This document shows, one piece after another, positions 1-7,967 of a stretch of DNA of 14,104 nt. The position numbers were made by a program, and so were the translations under genes. The notes under the pieces were generated by a model. That model ran no database searches, was not told the DNA's origin, and saw nothing but the letters and a program-made list of their open reading frames with translations. Origin of the DNA: Stramenopiles sp. TOSAG23-2 (lineage: Eukaryota; Sar); contig LT649771.1 of NCBI GenBank assembly GCA_900128395.1, positions 1 through 14,104 of the forward strand. The letters are read 5' to 3'. How positions within the stretch are numbered: position 1 is the first letter of the stretch; each line of letters opens with the position of its first letter.

Positions 1-19
1 CCCCCCCCCCCCCCCCCCC
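1..19. repeat. Poly-C homopolymer, 19 C
   Basis: The window begins with 19 consecutive C, so the tract may extend beyond the left edge. It lies 3' of the FAM221-family gene, about 50 bases past its stop. In DNA this AT-rich a long C run is unusual. It could be a real homopolymer repeat or the point where an assembly collapsed or ended. A second, shorter C run at 3553-3563 shows that such tracts occur inside this sequence too. Confidence 0.9.
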
Positions 20-69
20 TCTCTTCTACATGCGCGTATATCCCAAAATTTACAACTATTTCTCGTTTT

Positions 70-1704
70 TTAATAAATTTCAGTCCTCATATGTTTAGGC
101 TTTTTCTTTTCATCTTCAGTACTCGATTTCCATAACCGTGTTGCTGCTGTTGAACGCATATAGCTTGGGAGAGGCTTTTTATTACTACTATTTACAATTC
201 TACTTCCGGTATTTTTATTATTGTTTTTCCTAGTAGTATTTCTATTTTGTTGTTGTTTTCTAGCTAATCGTGGTGATGCTTTTGCACGAGAGCCACGTTT
301 TAAATAGGATGTACCACCAACATTATTATTGTTATTACTTCTTGAGTTATTTTGAAGATTTTTTCTTTGAGCATAATTATTTCGATAACTATTACTATTA
401 TTATTATTTCCACCATAAGATGATTGTTTTTTCTGCTTCTTTTTTAATAATTTTAATTCTTGTTCATGTTGTGCTATATGCTTTGACAAAGGTGATAATG
501 GCTGTTGATGGTGTTGCTGCTGCTGTTGCTCTTGTTGTTGCATATTTTCAAGCGGTAATTGAAAGTTTAAATTTAAATTTTGCACACCATTGTTAACAAA
601 ATCACTATTATTGTTATTATTATTAATATTATTATTATTATTGTTGCCACCATCCCCCCATGACATTGTTGTAACAATGCCACTATTATCATCATCGTTC
701 ATATTATTATTAGTAGTATTGTAATATTCGCCATTATTTAATTTTGATAATGGAAGTGCAGATGTTGGTTGAACTAAAACTCGTTCTGTTCCAGGTGCCA
801 ATGATAAATAACTTGTCAACCCACCAGCTCCTGCTGCCATTGCCATATTTGCATTTGCTAAATTTCTTCCTGCTCGAATAATTTCTTCTTGTTGTGGTTG
901 TTGACCATCTTTAATCATCAATTCCCCACCACCTCCTCCCGTCTTTTCCATTTCTTCCCATAATGCCCGTGTAACTCTTCCCGATGTTTCTCGTTCAGAT
1001 CTCCTTTCAAATATGGTGCGATGGACTGTTGCTGGCTGCTCACATGTACAAGTAACCGTTGGAACGAACCCATTACACATGCATCTACCATCCCCGTGAG
1101 TGCAAGGTATTGGCCTTCCATTTTTGTCTCTATGTTCTTCTAAATCATGTTTACATTGGCACTTAACTGCTCTCCCACCTCTGTGATATACATAATTAAA
1201 ACAAGTACATTTACAACCTGGTACACGACAATGGACTTTTTTCGATTGATTCCGATAAAATGCATGTGCGCGGTACGAATGTCCGCAAAAACACCTAGTC
1301 ATCGGCCCGACATTAACACAATCCATTCCAGTTTTCATATTTCTCCAAGTACAAAATAATCTATCCTTAGCAGCTTCAAGACAACGTTTTTCCAATTTTC
1401 TATATTGTGCCTCAGGCAATGGGTTACCTCCATCAGCCTCACCAACAATCATATTATACCGATGATATGCATCTAAGTGCTCCCCGACAGTTGCATCTTT
1501 GTATTGATCATTAAAATTCAATGAAGTTGTTCCACCTTCTAATTGTGCTTGTTGCCTCATACGTTTAATTTTTTTATCCCGTTTATTTCTCCAATCCATA
1601 TTACGTTGAAAAATCCCAGGTGGAGCTTGGTTTGTTACTAATTGTGCATGGTTTTTTGATGGTGCTCTCCGATATTGTACATTATTCGATGCATATTGTG
1701 CCAT
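70..1704 (-). CDS. FAM221-family cysteine-rich protein with Asn/Gln-rich tail
   Basis: This 544-residue protein carries the FAM221A/B domain at about residues 78-235. Visible hallmarks are YNMIVGEADGG (83-93), a TGMDC-x4-GP-x4-CFCGH stretch (125-141), a CRVPGCKC-x-C cluster (159-168), KCQCKH (181-186) and a final CTCEQPA-x-VH (218-228). The spaced Cys and His residues suggest metal binding, but no activity is established for the family and its cellular role is poorly known. The C-terminal half (about 265-544) is low complexity: Asn runs at 353-366, Gln/His at 389-401, then Lys- and Arg-rich, so probably disordered. I start at the ATG at 1704. The open frame continues 25 codons upstream to a GTG, but those codons are TA and CA microsatellite and look untranslated. 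The gene is divergent from the hydrolase. The family call is strong; the function is unknown. Confidence 0.85.
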   Translation of the reverse strand: MAQYASNNVQYRRAPSKNHAQLVTNQAPPGIFQRNMDWRNKRDKKIKRMRQQAQLEGGTTSLNFNDQYKDATVGEHLDAYHRYNMIVGEADGGNPLPEAQYRKLEKRCLEAAKDRLFCTWRNMKTGMDCVNVGPMTRCFCGHSYRAHAFYRNQSKKVHCRVPGCKCTCFNYVYHRGGRAVKCQCKHDLEEHRDKNGRPIPCTHGDGRCMCNGFVPTVTCTCEQPATVHRTIFERRSERETSGRVTRALWEEMEKTGGGGGELMIKDGQQPQQEEIIRAGRNLANANMAMAAGAGGLTSYLSLAPGTERVLVQPTSALPLSKLNNGEYYNTTNNNMNDDDNSGIVTTMSWGDGGNNNNNNINNNNNNSDFVNNGVQNLNLNFQLPLENMQQQEQQQQQHHQQPLSPLSKHIAQHEQELKLLKKKQKKQSSYGGNNNNSNSYRNNYAQRKNLQNNSRSNNNNNVGGTSYLKRGSRAKASPRLARKQQQNRNTTRKNNNKNTGSRIVNSSNKKPLPSYMRSTAATRLWKSSTEDEKKKPKHMRTEIY

Positions 1705-1725
1705 GATATATATATAATAATCCTG

Positions 1726-1741
1726 TATATATATATATATA
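1726..1741. repeat. TA dinucleotide microsatellite
   Basis: Eight TA units lie 22 bases upstream of the FAM221-family ATG (minus strand). A shorter TA tract at 1706-1716 sits between it and the start. It may act as, or include, a TATA-like element or the 5' untranslated leader. Similar TA tracts lie upstream of the decayed secreted gene and of the PRMT gene. Confidence 0.85.
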
Positions 1742-1766
1742 GATATCGAGAAATATGTATAGCCAT

Positions 1767-1782
1767 CACACACACACACACA
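1767..1782. repeat. CA dinucleotide microsatellite, 8 units
   Basis: A (CA)8 tract lies about 63 bases upstream of the FAM221-family ATG, and reads as (TG)8 on that gene's strand. It lies inside the extended open frame but encodes only alternating filler codons there, which supports the downstream ATG as the true start. Confidence 0.85.
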
Positions 1783-2031
1783 ATTCTATTTTTTTTATTT
1801 TTGAAATGTATAATTTAATCGAAGAAATGAATATATTTTTTCTAACTGCCGATGATGATGAAAAAATGCAACTTTTTTGATGACCCCGTACTCAAAAATC
1901 TATTTATATAGGTAAAAATATGCGGCATGTATACCACACATACAGTACTCGTATTTAACATACCATACTATAATACTATTACGACTTATATAAGTGTTGA
2001 AGTATTTTTTAAGTCCTAGCATAGACACAAT

Positions 2032-2079
2032 GGGGTGAAAGTCCGTACTATCAAAAGAAAATTGGCGGTAGTGCACCCC
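2032..2079. other. Imperfect hairpin, candidate structured RNA or cis element
   Basis: GGGGT (2032-2036) pairs with ACCCC (2075-2079). After an 8-base bulge on the 5' side only, GTACTATC (2045-2052) pairs over all 8 positions with GGTAGTGC (2067-2074), allowing two G.U pairs, around a 14-base loop. The G.U pairs and asymmetric bulge look more like RNA than a DNA operator. A T8 run at 2150-2157 downstream could end a Pol III transcript, but I find no convincing A and B boxes. It lies about 200 bases upstream of the hydrolase ATG and could also be part of that leader. I do not match it to a known RNA family. Confidence 0.45.
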
Positions 2080-2275
2080 TTAAATCTTGAATATTTTCGT
2101 ATTTTCGAAAATGTTAAGGTAAAATTGCCATAAGATTAACAATTCTCCCTTTTTTTTAACACGTATTTCAATTATTCATTCAAATAATAATTGAAAAATA
2201 CAAAAAACATATACTATACTAGCGATAGATATAGAAAATATAGAAAGTAAACAACAAACAACAATAAACAGCAAG

Positions 2276-3376
2276 ATGGCAGCAACGGTTAAACCATTTT
2301 CAAGTGCAGCAACATTTACGTTTAAAAAGCCCGTTCCAACGGAAAAACCATTAACAGGGTTTTCGGAACAATTTTTAACCCGTTTAAAAGAAATTGAAGG
2401 AAAAACAAAAACAATTAATTTAAAAAGTGGAAGGAAGATATGTTATTTTGATGAGTCGGGCAAGTCTACCAATGGTAAACCACTTGCTGTTGTCCTGTGT
2501 ATCCATGGGTTAGGGCAAGGAAAAGAGCTTTGGATGTTTCCAGAGCCACTTCCAAATGTACGCTTAATTGCAATAGATAGAATTGGTTATGGATCCTCCT
2601 CTCCGCAACCACATCGATATGGTTTTAAAGAAAGTTGTGATGAAATTAATGAGTTGTTGGAAAAAATTGATGGGGTAGATAAATTTTATATTGTTGGACA
2701 CAGTGCTGGTGGTGCGACAACACAAGCTGCTGCTGCTGAGTTAGGAGGCGGTGACAACGATGGCCGCGTACTTGGTTATGCTTCTTTGTCAGGCATGTGC
2801 GATATGTATCATGAGAAAGGCCCAAAAGTAAATTCAAAAGAATGGAAAAAAATGAATGCATACGGTGGAAGTTTAGCAAAAGCATGTGGTCCAAATCCTG
2901 GCTGCTGTAGTGGAACAATACGCAATTGTTTTTTAGTTTCAATATTAGGAAACATGTTGTTTTTCCCGAATAAAGACCAAGACCCTGGGTTTTGTAGTTT
3001 GTATACAAGTAGTATGCGAAAGGAAGATGGTGGGTGTGATCGTACATGGAGCGCAATGGATAAAGATTCATTTTTTGTTGAAAAATATATATATGCAGTT
3101 CTTCATGGTTGTGTTGATAAATTTTCCGTACTAGGCGATATATGGCGTTTATTAGGTATCTGGGATGTAGATATTTCTAAATTTAAAGGGCATTGTGTGA
3201 TATACAATGGAACGGGCGAAACAACGCCTGAACCAGCAGCAGAAAATATTCATAAAATTGTTTCCCAATCTGAATTGGTCATTATGGAAGGGCATGGGCA
3301 TACCACGATATGTATGGAAACGGAAGGGATTATAAGTGCATTGATTGAAGGGAAAAGTGCTAAACAGTTGTATTGA
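2276..3376 (+). CDS. Alpha/beta hydrolase fold protein
   Basis: This 366-residue protein has the alpha/beta hydrolase signature. HGLGQG (77-82) supplies the oxyanion-hole HG, DRIGYGSSSP (101-110) matches the family's DRPGxGxS turn, and GHSAGG (141-146) is the nucleophile elbow with Ser143. NGTGE (311-315) is where the acid is expected, Glu315 in place of the usual Asp, and GHGHTT (339-344) gives the catalytic His, most likely His342. Between strand and acid there is a cap region with a Cys-rich stretch (about 204-218, ACGPNPGCCSG...C). The substrate cannot be read from sequence; an esterase or lipase-like serine hydrolase is the safest statement. I see no signal peptide or clear membrane helix. 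The start AAGATGG has a purine at -3 and G at +4, and an A-rich leader precedes it. Confidence 0.85.
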   Translation: MAATVKPFSSAATFTFKKPVPTEKPLTGFSEQFLTRLKEIEGKTKTINLKSGRKICYFDESGKSTNGKPLAVVLCIHGLGQGKELWMFPEPLPNVRLIAIDRIGYGSSSPQPHRYGFKESCDEINELLEKIDGVDKFYIVGHSAGGATTQAAAAELGGGDNDGRVLGYASLSGMCDMYHEKGPKVNSKEWKKMNAYGGSLAKACGPNPGCCSGTIRNCFLVSILGNMLFFPNKDQDPGFCSLYTSSMRKEDGGCDRTWSAMDKDSFFVEKYIYAVLHGCVDKFSVLGDIWRLLGIWDVDISKFKGHCVIYNGTGETTPEPAAENIHKIVSQSELVIMEGHGHTTICMETEGIISALIEGKSAKQLY

Positions 3377-3679
3377 TATATTATTTTTAATCTTTGTATA
3401 ATGTTGTTAATGTGTTTCTTTTGCCATAATATAAATAATATTAATATGATCATTTTACCAGGTAGATTTTTATATAGATGAATGTGGTGTGTGGTGTTTA
3501 AATAGGTTAATATTTTAAGTACATTTATCAGTATACTTTTACAAATTTAATACCCCCCCCCCCAAAAAACACAAATTCATCACAACTAAAAACAAAATTA
3601 TAATATATACTAAAGCAAGAAGATATATAGAAATATAGAAACATAAGAAACAAACGATGAAAATTATTTAATAACAGCC
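3377..3679. other. Tandem intergenic region, hydrolase to CDC123
   Basis: This AT-rich spacer carries the 3' end of the hydrolase gene and the promoter and leader of CDC123. It holds a C11 run at 3553-3563, followed directly by A6. The purine-rich AGATATATAGAAATATAGAAA segment about 45-60 bases before the CDC123 ATG closely resembles the leader of the hydrolase gene. A short GT-rich stretch (about 3484-3498) is the only other landmark. No coding frame or RNA gene is supported. Confidence 0.55.
3553..3563. repeat. Poly-C run, 11 C followed by A6
   Basis: Eleven C in a row lie about 117 bases upstream of the CDC123 ATG. This is the second long C homopolymer in the window. The complementary strand is G11. 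Confidence 0.9.
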
Positions 3680-4858
3680 ATGACATCAATAGCAACGTCT
3701 ACGAATACGAACAACAATAAAGCAACTAACGAACCGCTGCCACATCCAACGAAAGAACATATTGATAATTGTCAATTTCATAAATGGTACAATTTACATC
3801 AAAATATTAAAAAATGTACAATACGTTCGATAATAATACCAATGTCAAAACAATTTGTTAAATATTTAAATGAAGATGGGATCAAGTTGCCAAAAGTACC
3901 TAATGGCATGACAGTATCGCCATTTGATCCTAGGCATGAAAAACCAATTGCAGACGATGATGAATGGAATGATTATGAAGATGACGACGAGGAGGAAGAA
4001 GAAGATACGTTCAATTATTGCTTTCCTGAATTTGAAGATAAAATAAATAAAGCTATTAAAAAATTAGGTGGTAAAGTATTTGTGAAAACAAATTGGAGTT
4101 CTCCCAGGGATGCCAAGTGGGTTAGTGGTACATTAGAATGCCAAACACCTGGTGAAATATATTTATTATTGAAAAGTTCAGATTTCATTTCATATGATTT
4201 GTCACATGCATATGATTTAGTGCAAGAAACGGATAATAATAATGATGGAAAAAAAGAAATGTTATTGACGATGAACAATAATATTGATGCTAAAAAAACA
4301 ACACAAGAAGAAGAAAATCTTATAACAACAACAACAAAATCAAAAGAAGAAGAAGATAGTACTTTGTATCTCGTAATTCGAAAATGGGGTAATTTATATC
4401 CTTCACAAGAATTTAGATGTTTTGTAAAGCAAAATAAATTAATTATGACAACACAACGTGATCCTACAAAATGTTATCCATTTTTAGTAAATCAAAAAAA
4501 TAAATATAAACCACTTGTAGAAACATTTTTTGATGAATATATTTTAAATATATTTCCAGATGAGAATTATTCATTTGATATTTATATTGATAGGAAAAAT
4601 CGTATTTGGTTATTAGATTTCAATGTATATAGTCGTGCAACTGATGCATTGTTATTTACATGGGATAAAATATTAAAGTTCAATGTGGTAGTAGATGAAA
4701 AAAACCACGAGCAACATGAATTTCGAATTGTAATGGATGAAAGCCAAGTAAAAAGTTCACAATTAACCATGCATAAAGTACCTGCTGAATTTGTAAATAA
4801 TCCGAAAAATTTCATTGAAGAATTTGTAGATAAATATAGAAATGGTGAGATTGAGTAA
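3680..4858 (+). CDS. CDC123: CDC123 (D123) family eIF2 assembly chaperone
   Basis: This 392-residue protein matches the CDC123 family, an ATP-grasp-like chaperone that helps assemble the translation initiation factor eIF2 by acting on its gamma subunit in the cytoplasm. An acidic segment (92-109, poly-Asp/Glu) precedes the core, as in relatives. The core reads CFPEFEDKI (114-122), LGGKVFVKTNWSSPRDAKW (129-147) with nucleotide-binding Lys136, and YLLLKSSDFI (161-170). RKWGNLYPSQEFRCFVK (234-250) and TTQRD (257-261) follow, then the metal-binding DIYID...WLLDFN (300-315) and TDALLFTW (321-328). All expected motifs are intact. The main difference is a low-complexity insert at about 183-226 (Asn, Lys, Glu, Thr) in a loop. 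The N-terminal 20 residues are Thr/Asn-rich. The start ATG has A at -3 region context (GCCATGA) and no upstream in-frame alternative is needed. The identification is firm; the chaperone role is carried over from the family. Confidence 0.93.
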   Translation: MTSIATSTNTNNNKATNEPLPHPTKEHIDNCQFHKWYNLHQNIKKCTIRSIIIPMSKQFVKYLNEDGIKLPKVPNGMTVSPFDPRHEKPIADDDEWNDYEDDDEEEEEDTFNYCFPEFEDKINKAIKKLGGKVFVKTNWSSPRDAKWVSGTLECQTPGEIYLLLKSSDFISYDLSHAYDLVQETDNNNDGKKEMLLTMNNNIDAKKTTQEEENLITTTTKSKEEEDSTLYLVIRKWGNLYPSQEFRCFVKQNKLIMTTQRDPTKCYPFLVNQKNKYKPLVETFFDEYILNIFPDENYSFDIYIDRKNRIWLLDFNVYSRATDALLFTWDKILKFNVVVDEKNHEQHEFRIVMDESQVKSSQLTMHKVPAEFVNNPKNFIEEFVDKYRNGEIE

Positions 4859-4907
4859 ACAAATGCGCGTGAATATCATAGGGTGGAAATGCAGTTTAAA
4901 ATAATGT

Positions 4908-4981
4908 ACGAGTATATACGAGAGTATTAAATATATTAATTGCGAAAAGTACTGAAGTATTTTTATACGAAGTATACTCGT
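4908..4981. repeat. Spaced inverted repeat between convergent genes
   Basis: ACGAGTATA (4908-4916) is the exact reverse complement of TATACTCGT (4973-4981), with 56 bases between. It lies about 50 bases past the CDC123 stop. The same ACTCGTA-type arm occurs in the inverted repeat of the other convergent spacer (11957-12036). A role at transcript ends is possible but not shown. Confidence 0.5.
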
Positions 4982-5084
4982 CGTGTATCATATAAGAAGT
5001 GTGTATAATTAAAAATTATTACTGCTATGCATACACTCCGTTTTTATTGAGAAAATCAAAAGATATATATTTTTAAAATATGTC

Positions 5085-5112
5085 ATATGATATTATAAAT
5101 TAAATATCATAT
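5085..5112. repeat. Perfect 10-bp hairpin with 8-base loop
   Basis: ATATGATATT (5085-5094) pairs exactly with AATATCATAT (5103-5112). It is composed almost only of A and T, so it is weak as RNA and could arise by composition. Its position midway between convergent genes suits a 3'-end structure. Confidence 0.45.
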
Positions 5113-5431
5113 ATTATGATGTGGTTAAAATCTAAGTTATAATATTTTTACACTTCTCGTGTTAAGTAATATGCTCAATACTCAATCGCAAGAATAATAT
5201 ATGTTATCCTACTATAGTAAAGCTCTAATGCACCTCTGCAAACTAATACTCTACAAGCACAAGTAGGTTTCTATCCTTCCAACATGTTCGAACGTAACAT
5301 ATAATATGATATTATAAAATATAAAAATAAATTATGCGTAAATTAAATTAAAAATATACCGTCGAATATATTTTTAAATGAAATTTTTTAAAAATTGTTC
5401 TAAATATAAGACGAATTGTACCAAACTTCCG

Positions 5432-5460
<29 letters not shown>
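5432..5460. repeat. AC/CA dinucleotide microsatellite, 29 bases
   Basis: A 29-base alternating AC tract lies three bases past the F-box gene stop codon. On the F-box strand it reads as (TG)n at the very start of the 3' untranslated region. Such tracts are prone to length change. Confidence 0.95.
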
Positions 5461-5463
<3 letters not shown>

Positions 5464-7452
5464 TCATAGAGAAACTGTCTCCCCGATCACATCTTGTACA
5501 GAACCAATATCAATAATTCCAATTCGACTCTCGTTGAATGGATCTGATCGCAATGCTCGATCGAACTGATCATCATTTAACTGCATCCAATGACGTAACA
5601 ATTCGCTTTCTCTGTTTTGATTTACATATGAAATGTCAGATCTAGCAACACCTAGTAGTGTTAAATCACTATTTCCTCCTTCGCTTGGAAAAATAGAAGC
5701 TCTGCTTATTTCACGTACAAATGTATTTAATTTCAACATTCGACATAATATTTGCAATCTAGCTATCCGTAATACAATAGAATCCATTATATTATTTTGT
5801 TGTGATAACACACGCAAATGATCATTATTTGCTTGCTTTGTCCAAATCAATATTCGTATGGAAATAAACGAATACAAAGAAAACAATGAAGATGTATCTT
5901 CCGTTGGTGTACGACAAATGTTCGCTGATATTCGTGTTATAATATTGAGGAAATTAGTTGGTTGCAAATATTCCATGAATCGCGCCTCATTTTGAAAGTT
6001 CATGGCAGCTCCCATCACTCTGCGCATAATTTGAAAACAATCATCTTTGTCCAATATTCTTCCTTTGTCAAATGCATCTATATAAATAACTTTTTCTACA
6101 GGCCATGCACAAATAAATATGCCATCATCCTCACCAGTTGGTTTATAGCTTGAAATGAAATGCCCTGGCATGCCTACAGGATGGAAATTTTTCATCCCAA
6201 GTCGCTGTGTAATGGCAAGAAATAAAATTGTTAATGATATTGGTATACCTTTACGTTTATTGCTTCCTAATAAAATGTGATCTAAAAAAGAATTTTCACG
6301 TTTATAATAATCATTTCCTGTGCTACCTTTAATGCAACACCGTTCAAATAAAATTTCACTCACATCTTTTATAACATCATGTGGTGGTCGTCTACTTAGT
6401 ATGATTTCATCATTATTATTGCTATTTACAATTGTTTGAAATGCATTTTGACATTTTATTGGATCATTCTTGTATGTAGATTCATTTAGTAATGCTTTCA
6501 TTATTAATATATTTTTAATAGTATCAGCTAATCTATCCAATTCATGTTTAATTGCAATTTGTCCATATGGAAAAATAAAATCTTTATTACTAAATGGAAC
6601 AAAAATTTGTAATAGATCATCCCATTGATAATTAAATCTTGTCCTTGTTGGATCATTATTATCATTTTCGTTTTTCAATATGCCATCAGTACTCATATTC
6701 GTATTTATATTATTAATAGTTGTAAATGGCGAAACATGATGATCATCAACCATTTTATTTAACAAAGTATATGTTTGTCTATGAATTCCAATCCATAATA
6801 AAATATCACATCTATAGTTAAATGGTTTTCTATATGCATATGCCAAACGATTTCCTAGTATTTTATTGTTTAATTTTGTTAAATATGTTACTACTGATTC
6901 AGGATGTCTTGCTAAAAAACTTAGCGAGACAGATGAAAATGGTGATCCTGTTTCTAATGCATTTTGTAATTTATTTATTATACATGTTGAAATAAATTTA
7001 CAACGCTTTATGAATTCACGTTTGACATCTTCACGTTTCTTTTGGGTATAAACATTATGATTTATATTTGGATTCCCAGTAACATTGGCAAAGAAAAACT
7101 GTTTTTTACTTTCATTTGTGATAGAATTGATGCCTGGCACCCATGTAAAATTATACATGTCCCACTGTTCAATTATTTCATCTTCATCCATTGTATCATA
7201 TTTACTAAAACCATATCGATGATAATCTGCAAATTTTGAAAAAAATAAATTATACCAAATATCATCACAAGCTTCTAATATTTTAGACCATGTTTTACAT
7301 ACCAGGTTACATGCTAATATATTCTTTATATCTGCACTAGGCATGAAATTGAATACAATTGATAATAATTCTTTATTCAATAAAACATCTAGTGTTGTAT
7401 CGTCGTTGTCGTTGTTGTTATTATCTTTTACTTCATTTGCAATGGAGGCCAT
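5464..7452 (-). CDS. F-box protein with SirB1/transglutaminase-like domain (FBXO21-type)
   Basis: This 662-residue protein opens with a short Asn/Asp-rich segment (10-19), then an F-box at about 25-74 (LLSIVFNFMPSADIKNILACN...VCKTWSKI...DIWYNLF). That box would bind SKP1 in an SCF ubiquitin ligase. A conserved-looking helical region with RHPE (182-185) and DILLWIG (216-222) follows. The SirB1 or transglutaminase-like N-terminal fold is at about 386-470: FLDHILLGSNKRKGIPISL (389-407), AITQRLGM (413-420), PVGMPGHF (425-432) and YIDAFDKGRIL (457-467). This order is that of FBXO21, a substrate receptor. The C-terminal YccV-like domain found in animal FBXO21 is not recognisable; residues 500-662 look helical. 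The ATG context on the minus strand (CAATATGG) is favourable. By inference it recruits unknown substrates for ubiquitination. Confidence 0.85.
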   Translation of the reverse strand: MASIANEVKDNNNNDNDDTTLDVLLNKELLSIVFNFMPSADIKNILACNLVCKTWSKILEACDDIWYNLFFSKFADYHRYGFSKYDTMDEDEIIEQWDMYNFTWVPGINSITNESKKQFFFANVTGNPNINHNVYTQKKREDVKREFIKRCKFISTCIINKLQNALETGSPFSSVSLSFLARHPESVVTYLTKLNNKILGNRLAYAYRKPFNYRCDILLWIGIHRQTYTLLNKMVDDHHVSPFTTINNINTNMSTDGILKNENDNNDPTRTRFNYQWDDLLQIFVPFSNKDFIFPYGQIAIKHELDRLADTIKNILIMKALLNESTYKNDPIKCQNAFQTIVNSNNNDEIILSRRPPHDVIKDVSEILFERCCIKGSTGNDYYKRENSFLDHILLGSNKRKGIPISLTILFLAITQRLGMKNFHPVGMPGHFISSYKPTGEDDGIFICAWPVEKVIYIDAFDKGRILDKDDCFQIMRRVMGAAMNFQNEARFMEYLQPTNFLNIITRISANICRTPTEDTSSLFSLYSFISIRILIWTKQANNDHLRVLSQQNNIMDSIVLRIARLQILCRMLKLNTFVREISRASIFPSEGGNSDLTLLGVARSDISYVNQNRESELLRHWMQLNDDQFDRALRSDPFNESRIGIIDIGSVQDVIGETVSL

Positions 7453-7967
7453 ATTGATGATGTCTTAAATTAATTTATTTTTTCGTCGTCACAAAAATAT
7501 ATATTATTTATGTACGTCACTGTACAATATTCTCTCAAATATATATGTATTGTTTTTTAATTATAAAATGTCTACAATCGGTAATAACAATCACGTTTCT
7601 ATTGATTTTGTTTTTGTTCATCAAAATGATTATCATATGTGAACACACTCTTCATACAATAATATAAATACTTTTGAATTTTTATAATAAATGTTCTAAT
7701 TCTAATTTATTATTTTATTATTCGACGAAGATCTGATATTCTAATTTTCCATTCAAGTATACATTATGGTCATTTGATAGTGAGATTGAGGCGACAGCCT
7801 GACACAGCACTATGGTTAGAGTGTCGACTCTTTTCTTTATATATTTGGTGCTTTGATTGATTAAAATAATGTTTAAATATTAGTTTATATTTTTTAAAAA
7901 TACCTTTTTATATACCAAACCATTTTTATTTTTACACTCTTGATATTTATGGACCGCTCAATTGTGT
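7453..7967. other. Tandem minus-strand intergenic region with tRNA-like fragment
   Basis: This stretch is the promoter side of the F-box gene and the 3' side of the small basic protein gene. Most of it is featureless AT-rich DNA. The exception is 7788-7830, a patch less AT-rich than its flanks, which contains the tRNA-like segment listed separately. No coding frame is supported. Confidence 0.55.
7807..7837 (+). other. tRNA 5'-half-like fragment (D arm and anticodon-stem start)
   Basis: GCAC (7807-7810) can pair with GTGT (7821-7824), with one G.U pair, around a loop containing TGGTTAGA, just as in a tRNA D arm. One base later GACTC plus a 7-base loop TTTTCTT stands where the anticodon arm would be. 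The match to the usual D-arm and Pol III A-box sequence is close. However, the 3' side of the anticodon stem, the T arm with its B box and a matching acceptor strand are all absent in the following 100 bases. I read it as a relic of a tRNA or tRNA-derived element, or a chance match, not a working tRNA gene. Confidence 0.35.

Larger units (their letters stand above)
1705..2275. other. Divergent promoter region, FAM221 gene / hydrolase gene
   Basis: This spacer of about 570 bases separates two genes transcribed away from each other, so it must hold both promoters. It contains TA and CA microsatellites next to the FAM221 start, an A6/T6 hairpin at 1861-1878, a stable imperfect hairpin at 2032-2079, the perfect palindrome ATTTTCGAAAAT at 2101-2112 and a T8 run at 2150-2157. 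The purine-rich leader just before the hydrolase ATG (AGATATAGAAAATATAGAAA) resembles the leader before CDC123. No coding frame is supported. Confidence 0.6.
4859..5463. other. Convergent intergenic region, CDC123 / F-box gene
   Basis: The genes on both sides point into this spacer of about 600 bases, so it should hold two 3' ends rather than promoters. It is very AT-rich and contains inverted repeats at 4908-4981 and 5085-5112 and a 29-base CA microsatellite abutting the F-box stop. The motif CTCTAATGCACCTCT near 5224 recurs with one mismatch near 9035. No coding frame or RNA gene is supported. Confidence 0.55.

Noticed and set aside
270-596. Plus-strand 108-codon frame opposite the FAM221 gene
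   Set aside because: It is the complement of the Asn/Gln-rich tail and reads as Tyr, Phe and Val runs; it is an antisense shadow.
1705-1779. Upstream extension of the FAM221 gene to a GTG at 1779
   Set aside because: The extra 25 codons are CA and TA microsatellite, start with GTG and add no domain; the ATG at 1704 is the natural start.
1851-1895. Box C/D snoRNA suggested by repeated TGATGA near 1851-1881
   Set aside because: No CTGA D box lies at a suitable distance, and the GATGATGATG is a simple trinucleotide repeat.
7513-7519. TGACGT (CRE-like) sites at 7513, 13926 and 14090 near the F-box and PRMT starts
   Set aside because: Another copy lies inside the F-box coding region, and about four in 14 kb is what AT-rich composition would give for this six-base word on both strands.
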